DNA of 6,959 nt from an uncultured Oscillospiraceae bacterium (lineage in GTDB: Bacteria > Bacillota > Clostridia > Oscillospirales > Oscillospiraceae). The position numbers and the translations under genes were made by a program. Shown in pieces: positions 1 through 6,260 of this stretch. Below the pieces are notes generated by a model. The model did not search any database. It had not been told where the DNA came from and saw nothing but the letters and a program-made list of their open reading frames with translations. The stretch spans positions 1-6,959 of the forward strand of contig CAKTOK010000057.1 in NCBI GenBank assembly GCA_934589835.1. The letters run 5' to 3'. Within the stretch, counting starts at the first letter, position 1. Every line of letters begins with the position of its first letter.

Positions 1-524
1 TGGGCGATGGGGGCGTAGATCTCCATGGTCTCGAAGGATTTCTGCTTCTGCTTCTCCGGCGTCTGATACTCCATGGTACGCATATTGTGGAGGCGGTCGG
101 AGATCTTGATGAGGATCACGCGGATATCCTTGGCCATGGCCATCAGCATCTTTCGCAGGTTTTCCATCTGCTCCTCCTCCTTGGAGGTGTAATGGACCCG
201 CGTCAGCTTGCTGACGCCCTCTACCAGATCGGCCACCGTGGGGGAAAAGAGCTTGCTGATCTCCTCGTGGGTGGCGGAGGTATCCTCGATGGTGTCGTGG
301 AGCAGCGCTGCTGTGATAGACTCCGTGTCCAGATGCAGCTCCTCCGCCACGATCTGGGCCACGGCCAGGGGATGGGTAATAAAGGGCGAGCCGTCCTTTC
401 GGTTCTGGCCGGCATGGTGGGCGGCGGCAAACTCATAGGCGGCGCGGATCTGGTCAAAGCCCGCAGCCGGATTATAGGATCTGACGGTCTCGATCAGATG
501 GTCGTACATTTCCTGCGGCGTCAT
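1..524 (-). CDS. relA: RelA/SpoT-family bifunctional (p)ppGpp synthetase/hydrolase, N-terminal part (cut by window edge)
   Basis: This is the N-terminal 174 residues of a Rel enzyme, the cytoplasmic enzyme that makes and degrades the alarmone (p)ppGpp in the stringent response. The remainder (synthetase, TGS and regulatory domains) lies off the left edge. The visible part is the HD hydrolase domain. Its metal ligands are all present: H51 in the ITHP motif, H76-D77 in LLHDTIEDT, and D143 in KISDRLHNMRT. E80-D81 and R42, which in characterised Rel proteins belong to the hydrolase site, are also intact, so hydrolase activity is expected. Whether the synthetase half is active cannot be seen. The ATG at 522-524 overlaps the recJ stop codon (ATGA), so the gene is very probably translated by coupling to recJ and co-transcribed with it. 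In many Firmicutes apt lies between recJ and relA; it is absent here. I use relA as the symbol; rel or spoT are equivalent names. Confidence 0.95.
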   Translation of the reverse strand, partial: MTPQEMYDHLIETVRSYNPAAGFDQIRAAYEFAAAHHAGQNRKDGSPFITHPLAVAQIVAEELHLDTESITAALLHDTIEDTSATHEEISKLFSPTVADLVEGVSKLTRVHYTSKEEEQMENLRKMLMAMAKDIRVILIKISDRLHNMRTMEYQTPEKQKQKSFETMEIYAPIA

Positions 525-2611
525 TGTCCGATGCCTCCCTTCTCCATCACCTGCTGAAGCATGATCAGCTGGGGCGACTGGCCCAGCGCTACTTTCTTTC
601 CGCGGTGCAGCCGGAGGGTAACGTCGTCCTCCTGACGCTCCATGGTCAGCAGACCCCGCTCGGCAAACACCGACAGGCACACGGCGGCACGGGGGAACGG
701 CTCCGTCCTGCCAAGCTCCGCCGCCAGCTGCCGCAGCAGCGGCAGGTAGCCGGTGGTCAGGCCGCCGTCGGGAACCGTCCGTTCCAGAAAGCGCCATGCG
801 GCGGCGAACTGGTCACGGGTGGGCAGCAGGCGGCGGGCCTCCTTTGCCGCCAGAGGGCTGCAATCCGCGCAGCAGTCCGCCAGCGTCAGAGAGTCCTGCT
901 CCCGCCCGCTGGCACACAGGGACGGGCGCAGGTCCACCATCTGGAGCTGGAGCGTGCGGCTGCCGCGGAATTCGTTGACTTGCAGATAAAATGCGGCGTC
1001 CACGCGGTCGCCGGCCTTGCAGCCGCAGTCCTCGGCCACAGTGGAGAAGAAAATACCGTCAAACTGGGCGCTGCCCTTGCCAAGGCGCAGCTTCAGGTGG
1101 CGGTTCTGGCCCACGTTCTGGGTACGCAGCAGCGTGGCACCCAGCAGGCAGAAGACAGGGCGGGCATTGCCGCTGCCATAGGGCTCCAGCGCGGATAGCG
1201 CCTCCAGCTCCTCCAGCGTCACGGCGGAGGGGTGGGTGATGGCCACATCCACATCCAGCACGGACACGGGGGCCGCGCCGCCCCGAAAGCTGCGGGCATA
1301 CTCGTTCATACGGGCACGGAAGGCGGGGATGTTCTCCTCCTTGATGGTGAAGCCCGCCGCCAGCTCGTGGCCGCCGAAGCCCAGCAGCAGATCCTTGCAG
1401 CTTTCCAGCGCGGCAAACAGATTGAAGCCGCCCCAGCTGCGGCAGGAGCCTTTGCCGGTGGCGCCGTTCAGGTGGATCATAAAGCTGGGACGGGAATACT
1501 TCTCGGAAAGGCGGCTGGCCACGATGCCTACCACGCCCTGATGCCAGCGGCTGCTCTCCAGCACCAGCGCGCTGCGGTCCCGGTCGGGCAGGCGGGCGAT
1601 CATCTCCTCCGCCTGAGAGTAGATGGTCTGCTCCACGTTCTGCCGCTCGCGGTTCAGGGCGCACAGCTCGCGGGCCATACGCTCGGCCTCCGCCGGATCG
1701 CTGCACAGCAGCAGCTCCGCCGCCTTGTCGGCGGCGCCCATGCGGCCCGCCGCGTTGATGCGGGGCGCCAGCACGAAGCCGATCTGGACAGAGGTGATCT
1801 CACGGCCGCTGAGGCCGGCCTCCTTCAAAAGGGCGTGGAGCCCGATGAAATCAGAATGCTCGATGGCGGCAAGGCCGCGGGCGACGATGGTGCGGTTCTC
1901 GCCGGACATCTGCATCACGTCGGCCACGGTGCCGACGGCGGCCAGCGTACAGTAGCGGGAGAACAGGGCCTCCTCCCTGTCCGGTCCGCCCAGCGCCAGC
2001 GCCAGCTTCAGCGCCACGCCGCAGCCGGCCAGATGCTTGAAGGGATAGGGGCAGTCGGGTCGGTGCGGATCTACCACCGCCGCGGCAGCGGGCAGCACTT
2101 CCTTGCACTCGTGGTGGTCGGTGATGACCACGTCCATGCCCAGAGAGTTGGCGAAATCCACCTCCTCTACGCCGGTAATGCCGCAATCCACGGTGATGAG
2201 CAGCCGCGCGCCCTGCCGGTGCAGGCCCTCGATGGCGTCGCAGCTCAGGCCGTAGCCGTCCTCGATGCGGCGGGGGATGTAGTGCAGCACGTCGGCGCCG
2301 CGGCTGCGGAGGTAGTCCACCAGAATACAGGTGGCGGTGATGCCGTCCACGTCGTAATCGCCGAACACGGCGATCCTCTCGCCGTTGGTCAGCGCCTGCT
2401 GTACCCGCTCCGCAGCCTTGTCCATATCGGCCATGAGGAAGGGGCTGTACGTCAGGCGCTGCTCGTGCTCCAGAAAGGCGGCGGCCTCCTCCGCCGTGTC
2501 AATGCCGCGGGAGGCCAGCACAGCGGAAACGAGGCAGGGGTATCCCGCCGCGGTCAGCCGCGCCCGCGCCTCCGGGCGGGGATCGGCGATGTGCCATTTC
2601 TGAAATTTCAC
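521..2611 (-). CDS. recJ: Single-stranded-DNA-specific exonuclease RecJ
   Basis: RecJ degrades single-stranded DNA 5' to 3' in recombinational and mismatch repair. The 696-residue protein has the DHH-family layout: motif I with D85, D87 and D89 (GDYDVDG), motif II with D142 (VDCG), motif III DHH at 165-167, and motif IV DPH at 181-183. The DHHA1 region follows around 345-425 (RWHQGVVGIVASRL, GSCRS, GFGGHELAAGF). An OB-fold region comes next (about 450-565, with EPYGSGNARPVF), then a C-terminal extension of about 120 residues resembling the RecJ_C domain of Firmicutes. All the metal-binding motifs I looked for are intact. The residue after the GSCRS motif is Trp, where I usually expect Ile. 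The start is GTG at 2609-2611, chosen because a near-perfect Shine-Dalgarno (GGAGGTGA, complement of 2618-2625) lies 6 nt upstream. The stop overlaps the relA start by four bases. Confidence 0.97.
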   Translation of the reverse strand: MKFQKWHIADPRPEARARLTAAGYPCLVSAVLASRGIDTAEEAAAFLEHEQRLTYSPFLMADMDKAAERVQQALTNGERIAVFGDYDVDGITATCILVDYLRSRGADVLHYIPRRIEDGYGLSCDAIEGLHRQGARLLITVDCGITGVEEVDFANSLGMDVVITDHHECKEVLPAAAAVVDPHRPDCPYPFKHLAGCGVALKLALALGGPDREEALFSRYCTLAAVGTVADVMQMSGENRTIVARGLAAIEHSDFIGLHALLKEAGLSGREITSVQIGFVLAPRINAAGRMGAADKAAELLLCSDPAEAERMARELCALNRERQNVEQTIYSQAEEMIARLPDRDRSALVLESSRWHQGVVGIVASRLSEKYSRPSFMIHLNGATGKGSCRSWGGFNLFAALESCKDLLLGFGGHELAAGFTIKEENIPAFRARMNEYARSFRGGAAPVSVLDVDVAITHPSAVTLEELEALSALEPYGSGNARPVFCLLGATLLRTQNVGQNRHLKLRLGKGSAQFDGIFFSTVAEDCGCKAGDRVDAAFYLQVNEFRGSRTLQLQMVDLRPSLCASGREQDSLTLADCCADCSPLAAKEARRLLPTRDQFAAAWRFLERTVPDGGLTTGYLPLLRQLAAELGRTEPFPRAAVCLSVFAERGLLTMERQEDDVTLRLHRGKKVALGQSPQLIMLQQVMEKGGIGQ

Positions 2612-2617
2612 GGTGGG

Positions 2618-2630
2618 TCACCTCCCTCCT
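2618..2630 (-). promoter_or_regulatory. Strong ribosome binding site of recJ
   Basis: Read on the minus strand this is AGGAGGGAGGTGA, containing two overlapping Shine-Dalgarno matches. The proximal one, GGAGGTGA, ends 6 nt before the GTG at 2611. It decides the recJ start, because no ATG nearby in frame has comparable spacing. Confidence 0.8.
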
Positions 2631-2664
2631 GCCGGCGGCAGCAGCTATGCCGCCAGTTTCATCA

Positions 2665-2689
2665 TTGTAATAATACTTTATTATAACAA
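2665..2689. repeat. Inverted repeat over the recJ -10 box (operator-like)
   Basis: Two 11-bp arms, TTGTAATAATA (2665-2675) and TATTATAACAA (2679-2689), form a palindrome around a 3-bp centre (CTT). They match at 10 of 11 positions. The right arm contains the predicted -10 hexamer of recJ on the minus strand, so a dimeric regulator bound here would block that promoter. It is AT-rich in a GC-rich genome, so a chance palindrome around an AT-rich promoter is possible. I do not recognise it as a specific regulator's consensus. Confidence 0.45.
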
Positions 2690-2708
2690 ACGAGGAGGAA
2701 AAGGTAAA
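2680..2708 (-). promoter_or_regulatory. Putative sigma-A promoter of recJ-relA
   Basis: On the minus strand a perfect -10 hexamer TATAAT (complement of 2680-2685) is preceded after 17 bp by TTTACC (complement of 2703-2708), a 4/6 match to the -35 consensus TTGACA. Transcription would start near 2672, giving a leader of about 60 nt before the recJ GTG. The -10 lies inside an inverted repeat (2665-2689), so the promoter may be repressible. This is a prediction from hexamer matching only. Confidence 0.55.
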
Positions 2709-2735
2709 GGGTAAAATAACGCGGGGAGATACGGG

Positions 2736-2764
2736 TTGCATTTGCCGGATGGATAGGGTACAAT
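2736..2764 (+). promoter_or_regulatory. Putative promoter of the E2-like gene
   Basis: TTGCAT (2736-2741) and TACAAT (2759-2764) are separated by 17 bp. The -10 matches consensus at 5/6 and the -35 at 3/6. Transcription would start near 2771, leaving a short leader of about 27 nt that just holds the ribosome binding site GAGGA at 2786-2790. It diverges from the recJ promoter. Confidence 0.5.
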
Positions 2765-2797
2765 GGCCTCAATTCAGACAGAATCGAGGAAATGCCC

Positions 2798-3679
2798 ATG
2801 CGTCCTGACGGAACGAGAGTGAAGAATCTGCCGCCCATTGTGGCGGCTGTCCCCTATATCATGCCCAAGCGGTATGACGCGCAGAACACCATTACCGAGA
2901 ACATCGATGAGGAAGTCATCAAGGCGTATATCCGTGAGAAACGGCGCAGCGGCATCCGCATCAACCACATGGCGGTCATCATCGCCGCTTACTACAAGGC
3001 GGTGCAGACCAACCCGAAGCTGAACTACTTTGTGATGAACAGCCGCATCTACAAGCGCAACCACTTCTGCGTCTCCTTCGTGATCCTGAAGAAGCTGGCG
3101 GACGGGTCGCCGGACGAGACGACGCTGAAGGTCTATCTGGAGCCGAAGGACACGGTGTTCACCATCCAGCAGAAGATCAGCGATGTTATCGCCGCCAACA
3201 GCCAGACGGAGCAGAAAAACAGCACCGACCGATTTGCACGGATGATGTTCTCCGTGCCCGGCCTGCCGAAATTCGTGCTGTGGCTGGCGTACCATTTGGA
3301 CAAGCACGGGCTGCTGCCCCGCAAGATCATCGACCTCAGCCCGTTCCATACCAGTATGTTCATCACCAATCTGGCCTCTATCAAGACCAGCTACATCCAC
3401 CACCACTGCTACGAATTCGGCACCACCAGCGTATTCGTGTGCATGGGAAAGCCGGTGCCAAACTACATGAGCGGCGACCTGAGCAAGAAGATGATGCCGC
3501 TGGGCATCGTCATGGACGAGCGCATCTGCACAGGCTATGAGTATGCGGCGTTCTGCAACGACTTCCGCAAGTACATCCGGCGGCCGGAGCTGCTGGAGGC
3601 TCCCTTCGACGGCAGCGGCGAGGCGGAGGCGGCGGAGGAGCCGGCGGAGGAGCCGGCGGAGGAGCCGGCAACGGTGTGA
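2798..3679 (+). CDS. Stand-alone 2-oxo acid dehydrogenase E2-like (CAT-fold) acyltransferase-domain protein with a degenerate active site
   Basis: The protein resembles the catalytic domain of dihydrolipoamide acyltransferases (E2) and chloramphenicol acetyltransferases, but has no lipoyl or E1/E3-binding domain. Matching blocks, numbered from the start used here, are IMPKRYDAQN near residues 21-30, INHMAVIIAAYYKAV with NPKLNYFV near 55-79, SPFHTSMFITNLASI at 181-195, and a C-terminal DERICTGYEYAAF beginning at 240. In active E2 enzymes the last motif is DHRxxDG with catalytic His and Asp; here these positions are E241 and T245. Classical acyl transfer is therefore doubtful, and the function is unknown. 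The last 25 residues are an acidic Ala/Glu/Pro tail with three AEEP repeats. The start at 2798 gives 293 aa and is preferred over the in-frame ATG at 2792, because GAGGA (2786-2790) lies 7 nt from the former and only 1 nt from the latter. It appears monocistronic, with no E1 or E3 gene nearby. Confidence 0.8.
   Translation: MRPDGTRVKNLPPIVAAVPYIMPKRYDAQNTITENIDEEVIKAYIREKRRSGIRINHMAVIIAAYYKAVQTNPKLNYFVMNSRIYKRNHFCVSFVILKKLADGSPDETTLKVYLEPKDTVFTIQQKISDVIAANSQTEQKNSTDRFARMMFSVPGLPKFVLWLAYHLDKHGLLPRKIIDLSPFHTSMFITNLASIKTSYIHHHCYEFGTTSVFVCMGKPVPNYMSGDLSKKMMPLGIVMDERICTGYEYAAFCNDFRKYIRRPELLEAPFDGSGEAEAAEEPAEEPAEEPATV
3632..3667 (+). repeat. Three tandem 12-bp repeats encoding AEEP
   Basis: GCGGAGGAGCCG occurs three times in a row with no mismatch (3632-3643, 3644-3655, 3656-3667). 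It is in frame with the E2-like gene and encodes AEEP-AEEP-AEEP shortly before its stop codon. The unit is a multiple of three, so copy-number change would alter tail length without a frameshift. Confidence 0.9.
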
Positions 3680-3710
3680 CGCCCGCAGCCGCAGCCAACA
3701 AAATAGACGC

Positions 3711-3748
3711 AAAAACACAGGGACGGCGCTGACGCGCCGTCCCTGTGT
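3711..3748 (-). terminator. Rho-independent terminator of atoE, possibly bidirectional
   Basis: A perfect 15-bp stem (3715-3729 with 3734-3748) encloses the 4-nt loop TGAC. On the minus strand the hairpin is followed by a run of five U (complement of 3711-3715), about 35 nt after the atoE stop, so it is a good intrinsic terminator for that gene. On the plus strand there is no U-run after it. It may still slow or stop transcription from the convergent E2-like gene, for which no other terminator is visible. Confidence 0.85.
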
Positions 3749-3783
3749 GCTGGGGTTGGGGGGAGATATGTGAGGATGGTATC

Positions 3784-5130
3784 TCAGAAGATCAGTGCCC
3801 AGCCCAGGAAGCCCAGGCAGGCCACCACGCCGGTGAACAGCAGGACCACCACCAGGTAGCCCATGATGTCGCGGGCGGACAGCTTGGCGATGCCCAGCGC
3901 GGGCAGCGCCCAGAACGGCTGGATCATGTTGGTCCACTGGTCGCCCCAGGCGATGGCCATGGCGGTACGGCCATTCTCGATGCCCATTTCCATACCGGCG
4001 GGCATCATGATGGGACCCTGAACGGCCCACTGGCCGCCGCCGGAGGGGACGAAGAAGTTGACGATACCGGCCGCCAGGAAGGACAGCATGGGGAACGTCA
4101 CGTTGGTGGAGATATTGACGAAGAACTGGGAGATGACGCCGGCCAGCGACACGCCCTGGTCATTGGAGGCCACCATCATGCCCATGATACCGGCATAGAA
4201 CGGGAACTGCAGCAGGATGCCGGCAGCACCGGCAGCGGCATCGCCGATGGCGTCCACATAGCGGCGCAGGTCGCCGTGGAGCAGCAGGCCCAGGAACAGG
4301 AAGATCATGTTCACGATGTTCAGGCCCAGCGTGAAGCCGTTCTGCACGAAGTAGTACACGATGTAGATGAAGCCGAACACCACGGTGATGAGCCACAGGA
4401 TCTTGGAGTGCTCCAGCTTCTCGGCGGGAGTATCCTTGACGTAGGTGCGCTCCTCCTCATCCACCAGCAGGGCGGGGTCAACGGTGATGGTGTGGTCCTT
4501 GGCGGGGTGCATGGCGTAGTTGACGAAGGGCATCAGCACCAGAATGACGCCGCACATGATGAGGTTCATGGGGTGGAACACGGTGGCGGTGATGGGCGCC
4601 TGATAGACGACGCCGCCGAAGTCCTTACCGGCCACCAGATCCAGCGGGATGGAGCCGGACAGGCCGGCATGCCAGATCACGAAGCCGGAGTAGGCGGAGG
4701 CAATGAGCAGCGGATAGTCCACGGTGGGCACGCGGCGGACCACTTCCTTGGCCAGCAGCGCGCCGATGACCAGACCGAAGCCCCAGTTCAGCCAGCAGCA
4801 GAGGGTGGACACGAAGGTGGTGACCAAAATGGCCTGCTTATCATTGTGGCACAGGCCGGCCACGGCGCGCAGCGCCGTCTTGCAGGGCTTGGCGGAGGCC
4901 ATGGCAGAGCCGAACACCAGCACCAGCGCCATCTGCATCGAGAAGGCCAGCAGATTCCAGAAGCCGCTCTTCTGATCGCCCCACCTGGCAATGACCTCAA
5001 TGGGGCCGAGACCGGTGGCGCACATGGCGCCCACGAATACGACGAGGGTCAGGATGATGGCGAACAGGAATGCATCCGGCAGCCACCGGTTGACTACGCG
5101 CACGCAGCCGTTGGTGAATTTTTTGAACAC
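3784..5130 (-). CDS. atoE: Short-chain fatty acid transporter, AtoE family
   Basis: This is a multi-pass inner-membrane transporter of the short-chain fatty acid transporter family (AtoE/TIGR00366 type), whose E. coli member is linked to uptake of acetoacetate and butyrate-type acids. The 448-residue length is close to E. coli AtoE. Conserved blocks are NWGFGLVIGALLAKEV (115-130), HAGLSGSIPL (154-163), FFVPSGGGQWAVQGPIMMPA (359-378), and AWGDQWTNMIQPFWALPALG (394-413). Hydrophobic stretches are near 20-40, 58-80, 98-125, 140-160, 185-205, 245-283, 301-320, 344-362 and 421-447. A charged loop lies around 208-243. The start is GTG (5128-5130) with AAGGAG about 9 nt upstream. It is transcribed alone, with its own terminator at 3711-3748. 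Two Rex-like operators upstream suggest redox control, so in this probable butyrate producer it may handle fermentation acids. Direction of transport and exact substrate cannot be read from sequence. Confidence 0.93.
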   Translation of the reverse strand: MFKKFTNGCVRVVNRWLPDAFLFAIILTLVVFVGAMCATGLGPIEVIARWGDQKSGFWNLLAFSMQMALVLVFGSAMASAKPCKTALRAVAGLCHNDKQAILVTTFVSTLCCWLNWGFGLVIGALLAKEVVRRVPTVDYPLLIASAYSGFVIWHAGLSGSIPLDLVAGKDFGGVVYQAPITATVFHPMNLIMCGVILVLMPFVNYAMHPAKDHTITVDPALLVDEEERTYVKDTPAEKLEHSKILWLITVVFGFIYIVYYFVQNGFTLGLNIVNMIFLFLGLLLHGDLRRYVDAIGDAAAGAAGILLQFPFYAGIMGMMVASNDQGVSLAGVISQFFVNISTNVTFPMLSFLAAGIVNFFVPSGGGQWAVQGPIMMPAGMEMGIENGRTAMAIAWGDQWTNMIQPFWALPALGIAKLSARDIMGYLVVVLLFTGVVACLGFLGWALIF

Positions 5131-5174
5131 AGCGACACTCTCCTTACAACACAGTTTTCGGGTACGGACGAGGG

Positions 5175-5214
5175 CCTGACAGCTCCCCCCGGAACAGTCG
5201 GCGCCCTGACAGCT
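5175..5214. repeat. Direct repeat CCTGACAGCT in the atoE leader
   Basis: CCTGACAGCT occurs at 5175-5184 and again at 5205-5214, exactly 30 bp apart, about three DNA helical turns. The pair lies between the predicted atoE start point (near 5210) and its ribosome binding site. Same-face spacing would suit binding of a regulator, but the repeat could also be chance. Confidence 0.5.
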
Positions 5215-5216
5215 TC

Positions 5217-5245
5217 AGTGTACTACGTTAATTTTTTAACTGCAA
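5217..5245 (-). promoter_or_regulatory. Putative promoter of atoE
   Basis: On the minus strand TTGCAG (complement of 5240-5245) and TACACT (complement of 5217-5222) are separated by 17 bp. The matches are modest, 3/6 and 4/6. The case is helped by the position of an operator-like palindrome in the spacer and by the roughly 80-nt distance to the GTG start. A weak promoter or a different exact start is possible. Confidence 0.4.
5225..5242. promoter_or_regulatory. Rex-like operator, promoter-proximal site (atoE)
   Basis: The site holds a perfect inverted repeat GTTAA-TTTT-TTAAC (5227-5240), the core of the clostridial Rex operator TTGTTAA-N4-TTAACAA. The outer two bases on each side differ, so 10 of 14 defined positions match. 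It fills the spacer between the predicted atoE -35 and -10, where a bound repressor would block RNA polymerase. Rex leaves DNA when the NADH/NAD+ ratio is high, so atoE would be induced under reducing conditions. The assignment rests on my recall of the consensus. Confidence 0.6.
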
Positions 5246-5260
5246 GGAGAAAAGTGAAGA

Positions 5261-5278
5261 TTGTTAAATTTTTAATAA
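5261..5278. promoter_or_regulatory. Rex-like operator, promoter-distal site (atoE)
   Basis: The sequence TTGTTAA-ATTT-TTAATAA matches the Rex operator TTGTTAA-N4-TTAACAA at 13 of 14 defined positions. It lies about 60 bp upstream of the predicted atoE start point and 36 bp, centre to centre, from the proximal site. It is the better match of the two. The pair could act together by looping or cooperative binding. Confidence 0.65.
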
Positions 5279-5325
5279 ATAACCCGTGCGTGAGAAGTGT
5301 AAGTTATGGCAAAACCTGTGAAAAC

Positions 5326-5374
5326 TGCACAAAAAGAAACAGAGAGACAGCGAATCCGTTGTCTCTCTGTTTTT
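5326..5374 (-). terminator. Rho-independent terminator of the DUF975 gene
   Basis: A 16-bp stem (5337-5352 with 5357-5372, one G-U pair) closes a 4-nt loop. On the minus strand the hairpin is followed by a U-rich tract (TTTCTTTTT), and it starts 14 nt after the DUF975 stop codon. On the plus strand it is also followed by a T-run (5370-5374), so it could work both ways, although no plus-strand gene ends here. Confidence 0.85.
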
Positions 5375-5386
5375 CCGACAAAAACA

Positions 5387-6160
5387 CTACATCCCCATAT
5401 TGTCCATATTATCAAACGGATCGTGGGGGTGGAACCGGCCGTCCGACTCCGGTGCATGCGGCGTCCAGCCGATGCCCTTGACAGACTTGATCTGCTGGAA
5501 GTAGCCGATGTCCGTCTGGAATATATAGGGCTGGATCCAGATGTAGAGGATACCCAGCGTCAGGCCGCACAGCAGGATCCAGCCGATAAAGCTCCAGTCC
5601 AGCGCGAACAGCTGCCACTTGAAGCCGTTGGTCTGGGCCTTGCTCATGTTAAGGGCCTCCATCACGCCCATCTCCGGATCCTCGCACAGGTTGTAGACGG
5701 CAAAGCGGTAGCGATACGCCGCGATGATGCCCGGGATCACGAACAGCAGGCTCCACAGGAAAATAAAGAGGTACTGCACGATGGACAGCAGGATCAGCTT
5801 GCCGGCAAAGGAGAAGCCGTCGAACAGCGTCTCGTAGGGCATCTCCTCCCCACGGCGGACACCCAGATGATATCGTGCATAGCCCGCGTTCAGCAGGACG
5901 TTCAGCAGGCCCACCATGATGCTGACAAACGTGACCAGCACCGGCGAAAACGTCCGATGCAGCGCCAGAAACGACAGATCGACGCCGGAGGCCACGGAGA
6001 GGTAATAGGCCCGCTCCGCGTCCAGAGAGACATATTCCGAGATGCCGCTGAGCAGCCAGCTGATCGCCAGAAACAGCAGCGTGAACAGGCAGGCAGAGAC
6101 GCGGGCACTTTTCACGATGCCCTTGGCCTCCATTTTTAATGCAGCACGATCCAGAACCAT
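5387..6160 (-). CDS. DUF975 family integral membrane protein
   Basis: This 257-residue membrane protein of unknown function matches the DUF975 family of Firmicutes. Characteristic parts are the LLFVIPGIIAAYRYRFAVYNLCEDP region (about 138-162), MSKAQTNGFKWQLFALDWSFIGW (about 172-194), and a final PYIFQTDIGYFQ block (211-222). Predicted membrane segments lie near residues 22-41, 72-95, 120-150 (probably two) and 188-208. There is no clear signal peptide. The C-terminal tail (231-257) is hydrophilic and rich in His, Asp and Met. The start is the ATG at 6158-6160: AAGGA lies about 10 nt upstream, and DUF975-like sequence begins here. The open frame continues upstream to 6499, but that part is unrelated and overlaps the rnfC promoter. 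The gene appears to be a single transcription unit with its own promoter and terminator, and its neighbours do not suggest a role. Confidence 0.85.
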   Translation of the reverse strand: MVLDRAALKMEAKGIVKSARVSACLFTLLFLAISWLLSGISEYVSLDAERAYYLSVASGVDLSFLALHRTFSPVLVTFVSIMVGLLNVLLNAGYARYHLGVRRGEEMPYETLFDGFSFAGKLILLSIVQYLFIFLWSLLFVIPGIIAAYRYRFAVYNLCEDPEMGVMEALNMSKAQTNGFKWQLFALDWSFIGWILLCGLTLGILYIWIQPYIFQTDIGYFQQIKSVKGIGWTPHAPESDGRFHPHDPFDNMDNMGM

Positions 6161-6216
6161 GGTATCGCCATCCTTTCTGCGCTGGGGCGGATGCATTTCT
6201 CCCGCCGCGCGGCAAT

Positions 6217-6245
6217 ATTCTATCACAGTGCCGGCGGAAACACAA
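6217..6245 (-). promoter_or_regulatory. Putative extended -10 promoter of the DUF975 gene
   Basis: On the minus strand TAGAAT (complement of 6217-6222, 5/6) is directly preceded by TGA, giving an extended -10 motif TGnTAGAAT. A weak -35, TTGTGT (complement of 6240-6245), lies 17 bp upstream. The start point would be near 6209, leaving a leader of about 50 nt. Confidence 0.55.
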
Positions 6246-6260
6246 GTGCCGCCTCGCAGC

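Noticed and set aside
1232..2686. Long plus-strand open frame (484 codons) opposite recJ
   Set aside because: It lies antisense to a clearly conserved RecJ. The translation is His/Ala/Gly/Gln-rich low complexity with no recognisable motif, typical of a shadow frame in GC-rich DNA.
2798..3679. Chloramphenicol acetyltransferase (resistance gene) for the CAT-fold protein
   Set aside because: The sequence blocks are closer to the E2 catalytic domain, the HHxxxDG catalytic motif of CAT is absent, and the length is greater than the roughly 220 residues of CAT.
2774..4030. Minus-strand open frame (418 codons) opposite the E2-like gene
   Set aside because: It runs through the 3711-3748 terminator and into the atoE coding region in another frame, and has no ribosome binding site or family motif.
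3745..5481. Long plus-strand open frame (578 codons) opposite atoE
   Set aside because: It is antisense to AtoE and extends through a promoter region and a terminator. Its composition (His, Gly, Gln, Asp) reflects reverse-complemented membrane-protein codons.
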